Position numbers and translations under genes: made by a program. Shown one piece after another: positions 1 to 9,442 of a DNA stretch of 38,404 bases. Numbering within the stretch: the first letter of the stretch is position 1; the number at the start of each line of letters is the position of its first letter. The DNA is from Rhodocyclales bacterium. Lineage in GTDB: Bacteria > Pseudomonadota > Gammaproteobacteria > Burkholderiales > Rhodocyclaceae. The notes under the pieces are model-generated. The model worked only from the letters and a program-made list of their open reading frames with translations. It ran no database searches and was not told where the DNA came from. Location: assembly GCA_016235765.1 (NCBI GenBank), contig JACRIZ010000111.1:1-38404 (forward strand), given 5' to 3'.

Positions 1-957
1 GCCTCGTTCTACAAGGGCTGGCTCTACGGCGGTGGCCTGTCGTCGCAGGCGATCATGTCCTACGGCGATTTCCCGGACAAGGCCAACGACCATTCGACGC
101 CCAACCTGCTGCTGCCGCGCGGCGCCATCGTCGGCGGCGACCTCAAGAAGGTGCATGAAGTCGACCTCAAGGATCCGGAGCAGATCCAGGAATTCGTCAA
201 TCACTCCTGGTACAAGTACGCCGACGAGAGCAAGGGCCTGCACCCGTTCGACGGCGTTACCGAACCCCACTACAAGCCGGAAGGCCCCAACTTCAAGGGC
301 ACGCGGACGAAGATCGAGAACCTCGACGAATCGGCCAAGTATTCGTGGATCAAGGCGCCGCGCTGGCGCGGCCATGCGGTCGAAGTCGGCCCGCTGTCGC
401 GCATGGTGCTGGGTTACGTGCAGGGCAAGCAGTACCCGTTCATCAAGGACACCATCGATGCGGTGCTGAAGAAGCTCGACGTGCCGGTGACGGCGCTGTT
501 CTCGACGCTGGGCCGCACGGCGGCGCGCGGCATCGAGTGCCTGTACTGCGCCGACCTGCAGGTCAGCCAGTTCGACAAACTGATGGCCAACATCAAGGCG
601 GGCGATTCGTCCACCGCCAACGTCGAGAAGTGGGACCCCTCGACCTGGCCGAAGGAAGCCAAAGGTGCGGGCTTCACCGAAGCGCCGCGCGGCGCGCTGG
701 GCCACTGGATCAAGATCAAGGACGGCAAGATCGACAACTACCAGTGCATCGTGCCGACCACCTGGAACGGCAGCCCGCGCGACGGCAAGGGGCAGATCGG
801 CGCCTTCGAGGCATCGCTCATGAACACGCCGCTGGCCAAGGCCGACGAACCGCTCGAGATCCTGCGCACCCTGCATTCCTTCGATCCCTGCCTGGCCTGC
901 TCGACGCACGTCATGAGCCCGGACGGCCAGGAAATGAGCTCGGTGAAGGTGCGCTAA
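1..957 (+). CDS. hupL: Uptake [NiFe]-hydrogenase large subunit, C-terminal part (5' end outside window)
   Basis: Catalytic large subunit of a membrane-bound H2-uptake hydrogenase; 318 codons are visible and the reading frame is open from base 1. The C-terminus carries DPCLACSTH, the second Cys pair that ligates the NiFe centre. Family knowledge says the endopeptidase cleaves just after this His, so the last 15 residues ([15 protein letters not shown]) should be the removable tail. The GRTAARGIE and CLYCADL stretches are also typical of group 1 large subunits. The N-terminal CxxC lies upstream of the window. It is followed 19 bases later by the cytochrome b gene and the whole maturation operon, which fits a HupSL/HoxKG-type enzyme; the small subunit must lie upstream. 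Confidence 0.96.
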   Translation, partial: ASFYKGWLYGGGLSSQAIMSYGDFPDKANDHSTPNLLLPRGAIVGGDLKKVHEVDLKDPEQIQEFVNHSWYKYADESKGLHPFDGVTEPHYKPEGPNFKGTRTKIENLDESAKYSWIKAPRWRGHAVEVGPLSRMVLGYVQGKQYPFIKDTIDAVLKKLDVPVTALFSTLGRTAARGIECLYCADLQVSQFDKLMANIKAGDSSTANVEKWDPSTWPKEAKGAGFTEAPRGALGHWIKIKDGKIDNYQCIVPTTWNGSPRDGKGQIGAFEASLMNTPLAKADEPLEILRTLHSFDPCLACSTHVMSPDGQEMSSVKVR

Positions 958-976
958 CCGTTCCAAGGAGACTGCC

Positions 977-1684
977 ATGCTCGCGCAACAAGACGCATTC
1001 GAGGCGGAACGGCAGGCCCGGCTGGTCAAGGCCATCTATGTGTATGAGGCGCCGCTGCGCCTCTGGCACTGGGTGAATGCCTTGGCCATCACCGTGCTCG
1101 CCATCACCGGCTACCTGATCGCCAGCCCTTTCCCGAGCCAACCGGGCGAGGCAAGCGAGAACTTCCTGATGGGCTACATCCGCTTCGCGCACTTCTCGGC
1201 CGCCTACGTGTTCGCCATCGGCTTCCTCGGCCGCATCTACTGGGGCTTCGTCGGCAACCACCATGCGCGGCAGATTTTCATCCTGCCCGTGTGGAGCGGC
1301 AAGTGGTGGACCGAAGTGTTCTATGAACTGAGGTGGTACCTGTTCATGGTCAAGGAGCCGAAGAAGTACGTCGGCCACAACCCGCTGGCGCAACTGATGA
1401 TGTTCCTGTTCTTCACCATCGGCGCGGTGTACATGATCTGCACCGGCTTCGCGCTCTATGGCGAAGGACTGGGCCTCGGCAGTTGGGCATCGAACATGTT
1501 CGGCTGGGTGATCTCGGCGGTCGGCGGCAACAGCCAGCAGGTGCATAGCTGGCACCACATGGGCCTGTGGGTGACGCTGATCTTCGTCATCGTGCATGTG
1601 TACGCCGCCATCCGCGAGGACATCATGAGCCGCCAGAGCCTCATCTCGACGATGATCTCCGGCTGGCGGATGTTCAAGGACTAG
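977..1684 (+). CDS. hupC: Ni/Fe-hydrogenase b-type cytochrome subunit
   Basis: A 235-residue membrane cytochrome b that anchors the hydrogenase and passes electrons from H2 to quinone. Four hydrophobic segments can be followed: around residues 28-48, 65-85, 130-155 and 190-210. Histidines in LRLWHWVNALAI near the first segment and in the HSWHHMGLW region near the last are the likely heme ligands known in this family (HyaC/HupC/HoxZ). An AAGGAGAC Shine-Dalgarno precedes the ATG. The gene lies directly between hupL and hupD, as in standard hup operons. No anomalies were seen. Confidence 0.95.
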   Translation: MLAQQDAFEAERQARLVKAIYVYEAPLRLWHWVNALAITVLAITGYLIASPFPSQPGEASENFLMGYIRFAHFSAAYVFAIGFLGRIYWGFVGNHHARQIFILPVWSGKWWTEVFYELRWYLFMVKEPKKYVGHNPLAQLMMFLFFTIGAVYMICTGFALYGEGLGLGSWASNMFGWVISAVGGNSQQVHSWHHMGLWVTLIFVIVHVYAAIREDIMSRQSLISTMISGWRMFKD

Positions 1685-1688
1685 CGCG

Positions 1689-2297
1689 ATGGATGACTAC
1701 GCCAGCGACGTGCTCGTGCTCGGCATCGGCAATCTTCTCTGGGCCGACGAGGGCTTCGGCGTGCGTTGCGCCGAAGTGCTCGCGCAGGCCTATGAGCTGC
1801 CGGCGACGGTGCGGGTGATGGACGGCGGCACGCAGGGCCTGTATCTGCTGCCTTACGTGCAGCAGGCGAATCGGCTGATCGTCTTCGACGCCGTCGATTA
1901 CGGACTGGAACCGGGGACCGTGAAGCTGGTCGAGGACGACGAGGTGCCGCGCTTCATGGGCGCCAAGAAGATGAGCCTGCACCAGACCGGCTTCCAGGAA
2001 GTGATCGCCGCCGCCATGCTCACTGATCAGTGTCCCGAGCGCATGCTGCTGATCGGCGTGCAGCCCGAGGAACTCGACGATTACGGCGGCAGCTTGCGCG
2101 ATGTGGTCAAGGCGCGGGTGCCGGAGTGCGTCGAGGCGGCGGTGGCGCGGCTTGCGGAGTGGGGATATTCCGCCACGAGGCGTGTTACCACGGCTGACTT
2201 TTCAAACGACGCCCTGGCGATGGGCGCCTACGAAGCCGGCCGGCCTTCGCACGAGTCCGCCTGTCGCATGGGCGACGACCGCTTTCTGACGGCCTGA
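1689..2297 (+). CDS. hupD: Hydrogenase maturation endopeptidase HupD
   Basis: A 202-residue nickel-checking protease that trims the large-subunit C-terminus after metal insertion. The family's metal-sensing residues are visible: Glu in WADEGFGV (about residue 21), Asp in FDAVDYG (67-70) and His in SLHQTGF (about 98). It starts 4 bases after hupC and ends 2 bases before hupF. The tail AYEAGRPSHESACRMGDDRFL resembles the family's natural C-terminal extension. Just before it, the stretch RRVTTADFS is encoded by a copy of the dispersed hairpin repeat (2179-2203). This suggests the repeat entered or replaced a surface loop; catalytic residues are not affected. Confidence 0.94.
   Translation: MDDYASDVLVLGIGNLLWADEGFGVRCAEVLAQAYELPATVRVMDGGTQGLYLLPYVQQANRLIVFDAVDYGLEPGTVKLVEDDEVPRFMGAKKMSLHQTGFQEVIAAAMLTDQCPERMLLIGVQPEELDDYGGSLRDVVKARVPECVEAAVARLAEWGYSATRRVTTADFSNDALAMGAYEAGRPSHESACRMGDDRFLTA
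2179..2203 (+). repeat. Dispersed hairpin repeat, copy in hupD
   Basis: GGCGTGTTACCACGG followed by CTGACTTTTC; hairpin CGTG (2181-2184), loop TTAC, CACG (2189-2192). Read in frame as RVTTADFS of HupD. Confidence 0.8.
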
Positions 2298-2299
2298 CC

Positions 2300-2626
2300 A
2301 TGTGCCTCGGCATCCCCATGCAGGTCGTCAGCGCCGAAGGCCACACAGCGGTCTGCCGCGGTCGCAACGGCCTGGAGCGCATCGACACGCTGCGCACCGG
2401 TCCGCTGGCAGCGGGGCAGTGGGTGCTGAGCTCGCTCGGCGCGGCGCGCGAGATCATCGACGCCGAACGCGCGGCGCAGGTCGAGTCGGCGCTCGATGCG
2501 CTGACCGTCGTCCTCTCGGGCGAGGGCGACGTGAATGCTCTGATTGCGCACCACTTCGCCGACCTGGTGAACCGCGAACCGCAACTGCCGGAATTCCTCC
2601 GGCCCAAGATGGAGATGGAAACATGA
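2300..2626 (+). CDS. hupF: HypC/HupF family hydrogenase chaperone
   Basis: A 108-residue HypC paralogue of the HupF type. It begins MCLGIPMQV, with the conserved Cys directly after the initiator Met that binds the Fe(CN)2CO precursor in HypC. It is longer than the 76-residue HypC encoded at 8088 because of a C-terminal extension ending LPEFLRPKMEMET, which is typical of HupF. In Rhizobium-type systems HupF protects the large subunit during maturation under oxygen; that role is inferred here from family and context. It overlaps hupG by ATGA, implying translational coupling. Confidence 0.92.
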   Translation: MCLGIPMQVVSAEGHTAVCRGRNGLERIDTLRTGPLAAGQWVLSSLGAAREIIDAERAAQVESALDALTVVLSGEGDVNALIAHHFADLVNREPQLPEFLRPKMEMET

Positions 2627-3084
2627 GCCTCTACAGCAATCCCACGCTCGCCCGTCTGGGCGAACATTTCCAGCGCCTGAGCAGCCAGCACGGTTGCGTC
2701 GTCCTCGATGCCGACAGTTTCGACGAGTTCATCAACGAACCGGGCGAGAGCCTGATCCTGTTCAGCGAAGACCCGCAGCGCGTGCCCGAGACCTGGGATA
2801 TCGCGGTGATCCTGCCCGAACTGGTCAAAGGGCTGCCGAAGAAGCCGCGCGTCGGATTGCTGGCGCCGCTGGATGCGCACGCTGTCTCTTCGCGCTACGG
2901 CATCCGCCTCTGGCCGGCATTGCTGGCACTGCGCGGCGGTGCCTACCTCGGCGTGATCGAAGGACTCAAGGACTGGGGCGTCTATGCCGGGCATTTGCCG
3001 CAACTGCTGGCCGCGCCCGAGAGTCGCCCGCCCACCATCGGCATCCCCGTCCAGACCGTCGGCGCCAGCGCGTCGTGCCATTGA
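2623..3084 (+). CDS. hupG: Hydrogenase accessory protein HupG (HyaE-like, thioredoxin fold)
   Basis: A 153-residue HupG/HyaE/HoxO family protein. Family members have a thioredoxin-like fold without the redox CxxC and act as chaperones for the hydrogenase small subunit and its Tat export. Consistent with this, only one internal Cys (in QHGCVV) is seen apart from the penultimate Cys, and there is no CxxC. The start is the ATG that overlaps the hupF stop; the frame extends further upstream but only as a shadow of hupF. It is followed 11 bases later by hupH with a GAGGAG site. Confidence 0.88.
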   Translation: MSLYSNPTLARLGEHFQRLSSQHGCVVLDADSFDEFINEPGESLILFSEDPQRVPETWDIAVILPELVKGLPKKPRVGLLAPLDAHAVSSRYGIRLWPALLALRGGAYLGVIEGLKDWGVYAGHLPQLLAAPESRPPTIGIPVQTVGASASCH

Positions 3085-3095
3085 GGAGTTCGACC

Positions 3096-3935
3096 ATGTT
3101 CTCGTTTCCCATTCCCGTCGTCGCCGGTCGCATCGGTCCTGGTACGCAGCCCGAGGAAGAGTTGCCGCTCAACATGCTGGGCGTGCCGTCGGACATGCAT
3201 ACCTTCCGGCCGCCAGTGATCGACTCCGAGGCCGACCCGGAGACCTATCGCGCTGCGCTCGACGTGCTGCGCCACGTGCTGGCCGGCCTGGAGACGCTGA
3301 CCGGCGAGACGGCGCAGCGCTTCCGCCTGTCCGCGCTCGACCTCGATCCGGCGGTGTTGAAGGAGGTGAACGAAATGCTCGGCCAGGGGGAGGTGAGCAT
3401 CCTCACCGAGGGGCTGACGGCGCAGGAGACCACCTTCACCGGCCTATGGCGCGTACGCGGCGCGGGCATCGACGACATCGAGGCGGGTGCGTTTCCGGTT
3501 GCCTTGCGCAACTTCGCCGCGGCCCGGCAGATGCCCGCCGATCCGCTTGAGCCACCACCGGCCAACCTGATGAACGCGCCCGCGCTGCTGGCCGAGATCC
3601 GCGATGTTTCGGCGCGCTGCCGGCCCGGCGATGCCGCACACGTGATCAACCTCTCGCTGCTGCCGGTGACGCCCGAGGACACGGATTACCTCGACACCAT
3701 GCTCGGTCGCGGCGGCCTCTCGGTGCTGTCGCGCGGCTTCGGCAACTGTCGCATCACCGCGACCGCCTACCCCAACGTCTGGTGGGTGCAGTACTTCAAC
3801 TCGATGGAAAAGCTGATCCTCAATTCGGTCGAGGTGGTCGACGTGCCGGCCGTCGCGCTGGCCGCCGCCGAGGATTTCGCCGACAGCCGCGTGCGGTTGG
3901 CCGAGTGGATCGAATCGCTGGCGACTGCGCTATGA
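3096..3935 (+). CDS. hupH: Hydrogenase expression/formation protein HupH (HyaF-like)
   Basis: A 279-residue HupH/HyaF/HoxQ family protein, normally next to HupG and needed for maturation of the small subunit. The conserved N-terminal region GVPSDMHTFRPP and the C-terminal block VWWVQYFNSMEKLILNSVEV match the family as I know it. The ATG at 3096 has a GAGGAG Shine-Dalgarno and directly follows hupG. Its stop overlaps the hupI start (ATGA). No metal-binding Cys clusters are present and none are expected. The biochemical role is known only in outline for the family. Confidence 0.9.
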   Translation: MFSFPIPVVAGRIGPGTQPEEELPLNMLGVPSDMHTFRPPVIDSEADPETYRAALDVLRHVLAGLETLTGETAQRFRLSALDLDPAVLKEVNEMLGQGEVSILTEGLTAQETTFTGLWRVRGAGIDDIEAGAFPVALRNFAAARQMPADPLEPPPANLMNAPALLAEIRDVSARCRPGDAAHVINLSLLPVTPEDTDYLDTMLGRGGLSVLSRGFGNCRITATAYPNVWWVQYFNSMEKLILNSVEVVDVPAVALAAAEDFADSRVRLAEWIESLATAL

Positions 3936-4156
3936 GGTTCCCGGACAACGCTTTCGAGCGTACCGGCACGGCGGTTGCCGCCTCGGCAGGCGCGCGCTTC
4001 GAGTGCGGCGTCTGCTGGCACGTCTACGACCCGGCCGAGGGCGACCCGGTCTGGCAGGTGGCACCCGGCACCCCCTTCGCGGCGCTGCCCGAGCACTGGA
4101 CCTGCCCGAACTGCGAGGCGGCGCGCGAACGCTTCCTGGTACTGCCGAATGTCTAG
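3932..4156 (+). CDS. hupI: Rubredoxin-like protein HupI/HoxR
   Basis: A 74-residue rubredoxin with two Cys pairs, CGVC (near residue 26) and CPNC (near residue 61), separated by the usual aromatic/Asp-Pro core (WHVYDPAEGDP). In hup/hox operons of aerobic H2 oxidisers this rubredoxin supports correct Fe-S cluster assembly in the small subunit under O2; that role is family knowledge. It overlaps hupH by 4 bases and hupJ by 8, so the three are probably translationally coupled. Confidence 0.93.
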   Translation: MRFPDNAFERTGTAVAASAGARFECGVCWHVYDPAEGDPVWQVAPGTPFAALPEHWTCPNCEAARERFLVLPNV

Positions 4157-4649
4157 TGTTGCCGGACTCGAGGCGGCGTTTCGGCGCATCGCCGCCACGC
4201 GCATGGCCGGGCTGCCGATCAACCATCCGCGCCTGGCCGTCGAGGGCGTCGGCTTTCGGCTCTGGGAGGGCAAGTGGCTGGGCGTGCTGGTCACGCCCTG
4301 GGCGGTGAACCTGATACTGCTGCCAGAATCAGATGCCGAGTTCGCGAAGCTGGCCACGGATCGCCGCCAGACCTGGCGCTTTCCCTCCGGTGAGTACGAC
4401 TTCATGGGCAGCGCAGAGGAAGAGTGCGGCGCCTTCCAATTCTGTTCGCTGATTTCGCCGATTCCCGAGGAGGGAGTTCCGGACCAGGCAGCCGCGCATT
4501 CACTGGCGGCGGAAGTCCTGGCCCGGCTTTTCACCGACCCGGCTGACGAAGTGGTCATGGCGCCGGCGAAGCCTGAAACCGCGCCCCGTTCGCTGTTTTC
4601 CGGGCAATTGAGTCGCCGCGGTTTCCTCAGCGGCGGTCTGGCCGGGTAA
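4149..4649 (+). CDS. hupJ: Hydrogenase assembly chaperone HupJ (HybE family)
   Basis: A 166-residue HybE/HupJ/HoxT family protein. The conserved segment WLGVLVTPWAVNLILLP followed by FPSGEYDFMG is diagnostic. Family members help assemble or quality-check the hydrogenase before export. The ATG overlaps the end of hupI in another frame. The C-terminus (SLFSGQLSRRGFLSGGLAG) contains SRRGFLSGG, which looks like a twin-arginine motif placed at the wrong end. This tail motif is known in HupJ/HoxT-type proteins, and I read it as a family feature rather than a signal. Confidence 0.88.
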   Translation: MSSVAGLEAAFRRIAATRMAGLPINHPRLAVEGVGFRLWEGKWLGVLVTPWAVNLILLPESDAEFAKLATDRRQTWRFPSGEYDFMGSAEEECGAFQFCSLISPIPEEGVPDQAAAHSLAAEVLARLFTDPADEVVMAPAKPETAPRSLFSGQLSRRGFLSGGLAG

Positions 4650-4681
4650 ACTAACGGCTTACGGTTTCCCGCCTCGCTGCC

Positions 4682-5023
4682 ATGCATGAAATGTCCCTCG
4701 CCGAGGGCATCCTCCAGTTGATCGAAGACGCCGCCCGCGCCGAGAACGTCCAGCGGGTCAGCGCGGTCTACGTCGAAGTGGGGCAACTCGCCAGTGTCGA
4801 AGTGGAGTCGCTGCGCTTCTGCTTCGACGTGGTGATCAAGGACAGCGTTGCCGACGGGGCGCGGCTGGAAATCATCGACATGCCGGGTACGGGCTGGTGC
4901 ATCGATTGCAGCCAGTCGGTACCGATGAGCGACAAGCTGGCCGGTTGTCCGCGCTGCGGCGGCTATCGCGTGCAGGTGACGGGCGGCACGGAAATGCGCG
5001 TCAGGGAACTCGAAATCGAGTAA
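4682..5023 (+). CDS. hypA: Hydrogenase nickel incorporation protein HypA
   Basis: A 113-residue nickel metallochaperone that works with HypB to load Ni into the large subunit. The N-terminus is MHEMSL; His2 is the nickel ligand in the family. The structural zinc site is visible as C73-x2-C76 and C89-x2-C92 (CIDC and CPRC). A 32-base gap separates it from hupJ, the largest break in this part of the operon, and hypB follows 13 bases later with an AAGGAG site. Confidence 0.96.
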   Translation: MHEMSLAEGILQLIEDAARAENVQRVSAVYVEVGQLASVEVESLRFCFDVVIKDSVADGARLEIIDMPGTGWCIDCSQSVPMSDKLAGCPRCGGYRVQVTGGTEMRVRELEIE

Positions 5024-5036
5024 GGAGCATCACGAT

Positions 5037-5846
5037 ATGTGCACCACTTGCGGCTGCGGCGCCGGCGAAACGAAGATCGAGGGTCATGCCCACGACCATG
5101 ATGATGAGCACGGCCATGATCACCATCACGGCCACGCGCACAACCCCTACGCGCCTCATCAGCGTGCCAATCACAGCCACGCGCCGGGCATGACCCAGTC
5201 GCGCATGCTCAAGATCGAGCAGGACATCCTGTCGAAGAACGACGCCTACGCCCGCGAGAACCGCGCCTTCCTGGCCGGCCGGCGCGTCTTCGCGCTCAAC
5301 CTCGTTTCCAGCCCCGGCTCGGGCAAGACCACGCTCTTGTGCAAGACCATCGAGATGCTGAAGGGCAAGACGACGGTGGCGGTGATCGAAGGCGACCAGC
5401 AGACCAGCAACGACGCCGAGCGCATCCGCGCCACCGGGGCGCCGGCGATCCAGATCAACACCGGCAAAGGCTGCCACCTCGATGCCCATATGGTCGGCCA
5501 CGCCATGCACCAGATCGACCTGCCCGAGCGTTCCTACCTGATGATCGAGAACGTCGGCAACCTCGTCTGCCCGGCCGCCTTCGACCTCGGCGAGGCGCAC
5601 AAGGTGGTGATCCTGTCGGTCACCGAGGGCGAGGACAAGCCGCTCAAGTACCCCGACATGTTCCGCGCCGCCGATCTGATGCTGCTGAACAAATGCGATC
5701 TGCTGCCGCATCTGAGCTTCGACGTGGACCAGGCCGTCGAGGCGGCGCGGCGCGTCAATCCGGCCATCCAGGTGATCCGCGTTTCCGCGACCACGGGCGA
5801 AGGCATGGACGACTGGCTCGGCTGGCTGGAGCGCTCGCGCGGGTGA
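5037..5846 (+). CDS. hypB: Hydrogenase nickel incorporation GTPase HypB
   Basis: A 269-residue GTPase that delivers nickel. It starts MCTTCGCG, the high-affinity Ni-binding CxxCGCG motif, followed by a His/Asp-rich segment (about residues 18-52, with [17 protein letters not shown]) that can store nickel. The G domain shows the P-loop SSPGSGKTT (about 91-99) and the NKCD guanine-specificity motif (218-221). The His-rich tract suggests extra nickel storage capacity, in keeping with the nearby nikR and nicT. It ends 1 base before the hypF start. Confidence 0.97.
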   Translation: MCTTCGCGAGETKIEGHAHDHDDEHGHDHHHGHAHNPYAPHQRANHSHAPGMTQSRMLKIEQDILSKNDAYARENRAFLAGRRVFALNLVSSPGSGKTTLLCKTIEMLKGKTTVAVIEGDQQTSNDAERIRATGAPAIQINTGKGCHLDAHMVGHAMHQIDLPERSYLMIENVGNLVCPAAFDLGEAHKVVILSVTEGEDKPLKYPDMFRAADLMLLNKCDLLPHLSFDVDQAVEAARRVNPAIQVIRVSATTGEGMDDWLGWLERSRG

Positions 5847-5847
5847 C

Positions 5848-8085
5848 ATGACCGCTGCCTGCCGCATCCGCGTCACCGGCCTCGTGCAGGGCGTCGGCTT
5901 CCGGCCGCACGTCTGGCGGCTGGCGACGGAGACGGGGGTGCGCGGCTGGGTGCGCAACGATTCCCAGGGCGTCGAGATTGCCGCCGAGGGTGAGCAGCTT
6001 GCCGATTTCCTCGAACGCCTGCAGCGCGAGGCGCCGCCGCTGGCGCGGGTCGACCGCATCGAGACCCGCGAAGCCTCTCCCGAACATTTCGCCGATTTCG
6101 CAATCGCCGAAAGTCAGTCCTCGCAGCACGCCACTACGGCCATCGGCCACGACACTGCCGTCTGTGCCGACTGCCTGGCCGAGATGTTCGACCCGAAAAA
6201 CCGGCGTTTCCGCCACGCCTTCATCACCTGCACGCACTGCGGACCGCGCTACACGGTGACGCGCGCGCTGCCCTACGACCGGCCGCAGACCAGCCTGGCG
6301 CCTTTCCCGCTCTGTCCCGAGTGCGAGCGCGAGTACCGCGATCCTCGTGACCGCCGCTTTCACGCCGAAACCACCTGCTGTCCCGTGTGCGGTCCGCAAC
6401 TGCGCCTGCGCGACATGGCGGGCAAGGCCATCGCGGGCGACCCGGTTGCCGAAGCGCTGCGCCTGCTGAAGTCGGGCGCCATCGTCGCCATCAAGGGCCT
6501 GGGCGGCTTCCATCTCGCCTGCGACGCGACCAATGCCGCGGCCGTCGCCACGCTGCGCGAGCGCAAGGCGCGCGAGGAGAAGCCCTTCGCGGTGATGGTC
6601 GCCGACGCGGCGAGCCTGAGCCGCTACGCCGATCCGAACCAGGACGATGTTGCGCTGCTGGAATCGCGCGAACGGCCGGTGGTGCTGGTGACCAAGCGGC
6701 CGGGCGCCGACGACCTCCTGGGTGGCGTGTCGCCACGGCTGACTTTTCTCGGCGCCATGCTGCCCTACACACCGCTGCAGCACCTCTTCTTTCACGAGGC
6801 GCCCGAGCTGGCGCTGGTGATGACCAGCGCCAATCCGGGCGGCGAACCGCTGGTGATAGCCAACGACGAGGCACTGCAACGGCTGGCCGGCATTGCCGAT
6901 GCCATCCTCGACCACGATCGCGAGATCCTGATCCGCTGCGACGACAGCGTGCGCACGGCGACGCAACTGATCCGCCGAGCCCGCGGCTACACGCCGCGGC
7001 CGATCAAACTGTCGAAGTCCGGCCGGTCGGTCCTGGCGCTGGGCGGCTGGTACAAGAACACGATCTGCATCACGCGCGGGGACGAAGCCTTCGTCTCGCA
7101 GCACGTCGGCGATCTCGACAACGCGGCGACGGTCGGCTTCCTCGAAGAGACCGTGGCGCACCTGCTGGGCATTCTCGAAGTCCAGCCCGCCATGATCGTG
7201 CACGACCTGCATCCCGATTTCGCCTCGACACGGCTGGCGGTGCAAACGGCCGCCGAGCGCGGCATCCCGGCGCTGGCCGTGCAGCACCACCACGCCCACA
7301 TCGCCGCGGTGCTGGCCGAGCACGGCCATGACGGTCCGGCGCTGGGACTGGCGCTCGACGGCGTCGGCTTGGGCAGCGACGGAAGTGCCTGGGGTGGCGA
7401 ACTGCTGCGCGTCGATGGCGCCGCCGTCAAGCGCCTCGGCCATCTCGCCGAGATTCCGCTGCCCGGCGGCGACCGCGCGGCGCGCGAACCCTGGCGCATG
7501 GGCGCGGCGGCGCTGCACCTGCTCGGGCGCGACGGCGAGATCGAAACACGCTACTCCGATCAGCCGGGCGCGGCGACGATACGGCAGATGCTGGCACGCG
7601 GTACGAGCTGTCCGGCCACGTCGAGTTGCGGCCGCTGGTTCGACGCGGCGGCGGGACTGCTGGGCATCAAGCCGGTGATGGCCTTCGAAGGTCAGGCAGC
7701 CATGCTGCTTGAAGGGTTGGCCGCGGCGCACGGCCCGGTCGCACCGATGGCCGGCGCGTGGTCGATCGGCGCCGACGGTACGCTATCCTTGATGCCGCTC
7801 ATGGCGCTTCTGGCCGATATCGACGATGCTGGCTGGGGCGCTGTGCTATTTCAGGACACTTTGGCGGCCGCATTGGCGGAATGGGTTTCGGCAGCCGCCG
7901 AACGTGAGAAGATGGACACCGTGGCGCTCGGCGGCGGCTGCTTCCTGAACCGCCTGCTCGCCGCGGATGTGCGGCGTCGCCTCGCGGCGGCGGGATTGGA
8001 AGTCCTCGAAGCGCGGCAAGTGCCGCCCAACGATGGTGGATTGAGCCTGGGCCAAGCCTGGGTTGCATTGCATACGGAGTACTGA
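5848..8085 (+). CDS. hypF: Carbamoyltransferase HypF
   Basis: A 745-residue enzyme that makes the cyanide ligand precursor by carbamoylating HypE. Domains in order: acylphosphatase (about 1-90, with VQGVGFRPH), two zinc-finger Cys sets (about 105-185, e.g. CADC, CTHC, CPEC, CPVC), a YrdC domain (about 200-390) and a Kae1/TobZ-like carbamoyltransferase domain to the end, with the metal-binding HHHAH. The stretch [14 protein letters not shown] in the YrdC part is encoded across a perfect copy of the dispersed hairpin repeat (6721-6750). Length there looks normal, so the repeat sequence substitutes for rather than disrupts the motif. Confidence 0.96.
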   Translation: MTAACRIRVTGLVQGVGFRPHVWRLATETGVRGWVRNDSQGVEIAAEGEQLADFLERLQREAPPLARVDRIETREASPEHFADFAIAESQSSQHATTAIGHDTAVCADCLAEMFDPKNRRFRHAFITCTHCGPRYTVTRALPYDRPQTSLAPFPLCPECEREYRDPRDRRFHAETTCCPVCGPQLRLRDMAGKAIAGDPVAEALRLLKSGAIVAIKGLGGFHLACDATNAAAVATLRERKAREEKPFAVMVADAASLSRYADPNQDDVALLESRERPVVLVTKRPGADDLLGGVSPRLTFLGAMLPYTPLQHLFFHEAPELALVMTSANPGGEPLVIANDEALQRLAGIADAILDHDREILIRCDDSVRTATQLIRRARGYTPRPIKLSKSGRSVLALGGWYKNTICITRGDEAFVSQHVGDLDNAATVGFLEETVAHLLGILEVQPAMIVHDLHPDFASTRLAVQTAAERGIPALAVQHHHAHIAAVLAEHGHDGPALGLALDGVGLGSDGSAWGGELLRVDGAAVKRLGHLAEIPLPGGDRAAREPWRMGAAALHLLGRDGEIETRYSDQPGAATIRQMLARGTSCPATSSCGRWFDAAAGLLGIKPVMAFEGQAAMLLEGLAAAHGPVAPMAGAWSIGADGTLSLMPLMALLADIDDAGWGAVLFQDTLAAALAEWVSAAAEREKMDTVALGGGCFLNRLLAADVRRRLAAAGLEVLEARQVPPNDGGLSLGQAWVALHTEY
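6721..6750 (+). repeat. Dispersed hairpin repeat, copy in hypF
   Basis: The best-matching copy: GTGGCG (6722-6727), loop TGT, CGCCAC (6731-6736), then GGCTGACTTTTC. Read in frame as GVSPRLTF. Confidence 0.85.
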
Positions 8086-8087
8086 AC

Positions 8088-8318
8088 ATGTGTCTGGCAA
8101 TACCGGCCCGCGTGGCGGAAATACTTGACGGCGACCAGGCCGTGGTCGATCTCGGCGGCGTGCGCAAGGACGTCTCGCTGGCGCTGGTCGACGGCGTCCA
8201 GGTCGGCGACTACGTGATCGTGCATGTCGGCTATGCCTTGAGCAAGCTCGACCCCGAAGAGGCGCTGCGGACCTTGGCGTTGTTCGCGGAGATGGGCGAG
8301 CAGGCGAGCCCGGCGTGA
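8088..8318 (+). CDS. hypC: Hydrogenase assembly chaperone HypC
   Basis: A canonical-length HypC of 76 residues beginning MCLAIPARV. The exposed Cys2 carries the Fe(CN)2CO unit together with HypD. It lies in the conserved hypC-D-E order and overlaps hypD by 4 bases (GTGA). It is a second HypC-family gene in the operon besides hupF at 2300; the shorter length and position next to hypD identify it as the general HypC. Confidence 0.95.
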   Translation: MCLAIPARVAEILDGDQAVVDLGGVRKDVSLALVDGVQVGDYVIVHVGYALSKLDPEEALRTLALFAEMGEQASPA

Positions 8319-9442
8319 AGTTTGTCGACGAGTTCCGCGACGGCGGCCTGGCCAAGGGGCTGGCCGCGACCATCGCCGCCGAGGCGAGTCCAACACGGCG
8401 CTACAGCTTCATGGAGTTCTGCGGCGGCCACACCCATGCGATCTCGCGCTACGGCGTCACCGACCTGCTGCCGGCCAACGTGCGCATGGTGCACGGCCCC
8501 GGCTGCCCCGTCTGCGTGCTGCCGATCGGCCGCGTGGACATGGCCATCGAACTGGCACTGCGCCACGGCGTGATCCTGTGCACCTACGGCGACTGCCTGC
8601 GGGTGCCGGCTTCCGACGGCCTGTCGCTGATGAAGGCGAAAGCGCGCGGTGGCGACGTGCGCATGGTCTATTCGAGCGCCGATGCGCTGAAGGTTGCGCA
8701 GGACAATCCGGGCCGCCAGGTGGTTTTCTTCGCCATCGGCTTCGAGACGACGACGCCGCCGACGGCGGTGGTGATCAAGCAGGCGGCGACGCTCGGCCTC
8801 GACAACTTTTCCGTGCTCTGCTGCCACGTGCTGACGCCTTCGGCGATCAGCAACATCCTCGAGTCCCCCGAGGTGCGCGAGCTGGGCACCGTGCCCCTCG
8901 ACGGCTTCATCGGCCCGGCCCACGTGTCCACCGTGATCGGCAGCCGGCCCTACGAGTTCTTCGCCGAGGAGTTCAGGAAGCCGGTGGTGATTGCCGGCTT
9001 CGAGCCGCTCGATGTCATGCAGGCGATCCTGATGCTGGTGCGGCAGGTGAACGGAGGCCGCGCCGAGGTCGAAAACGAGTTTTCGCGCGCGGTGTCGCGC
9101 GACGGCAACCTCAAGGCGCAGAACCTGGTGTCGGAGATTTTCGAACTGCGGCGCGAATTCGAATGGCGCGGGCTGGGTCTGGTGCCGTATTCGGCGCTGA
9201 AGATCCGCCACGAATACGAACGCTTCGACGCCGAGACCCGCTTCCCGCTCGGCTACCGCAGCGTCGCCGACCACAAGGCCTGCGAATGCGGGGCGATCCT
9301 GCGCGGCGTCAAGCGGCCGCAGGACTGCAAGCTGTTCGGCACCGTGTGCACGCCCGAGAATCCGATCGGCTCGTGCATGGTTTCTTCCGAGGGCGCCTGT
9401 GCGGCCCACTATACCTACGGCCGCTACAAGGACGCCGCATGA
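8315..9442 (+). CDS. hypD: Fe-S scaffold protein HypD
   Basis: A 375-residue scaffold on which the Fe(CN)2CO group is assembled with HypC and HypE. Conserved motifs: FCGGHTH (about residue 31), [11 protein letters not shown] (about 60) and the C-terminal cluster region with [22 protein letters not shown], which ligates the [4Fe-4S] cluster. The start is a GTG overlapping the hypC stop. It overlaps hypE by ATGA. Confidence 0.96.
   Translation: MKFVDEFRDGGLAKGLAATIAAEASPTRRYSFMEFCGGHTHAISRYGVTDLLPANVRMVHGPGCPVCVLPIGRVDMAIELALRHGVILCTYGDCLRVPASDGLSLMKAKARGGDVRMVYSSADALKVAQDNPGRQVVFFAIGFETTTPPTAVVIKQAATLGLDNFSVLCCHVLTPSAISNILESPEVRELGTVPLDGFIGPAHVSTVIGSRPYEFFAEEFRKPVVIAGFEPLDVMQAILMLVRQVNGGRAEVENEFSRAVSRDGNLKAQNLVSEIFELRREFEWRGLGLVPYSALKIRHEYERFDAETRFPLGYRSVADHKACECGAILRGVKRPQDCKLFGTVCTPENPIGSCMVSSEGACAAHYTYGRYKDAA

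Noticed and set aside
4600-4649. A twin-arginine-like SRRGFLSGG at the end of HupJ read as the start of an exported protein
   Set aside because: It is at the C-terminus, the frame stops a few codons later, and no downstream domain exists; HupJ-type proteins carry similar tails.
6109-6132. A possible further repeat copy in hypF (AAAGTCAGTCC then CAGCACGCC)
   Set aside because: Only the AAGTCAGTC side matches and no hairpin can form, so it may be chance.
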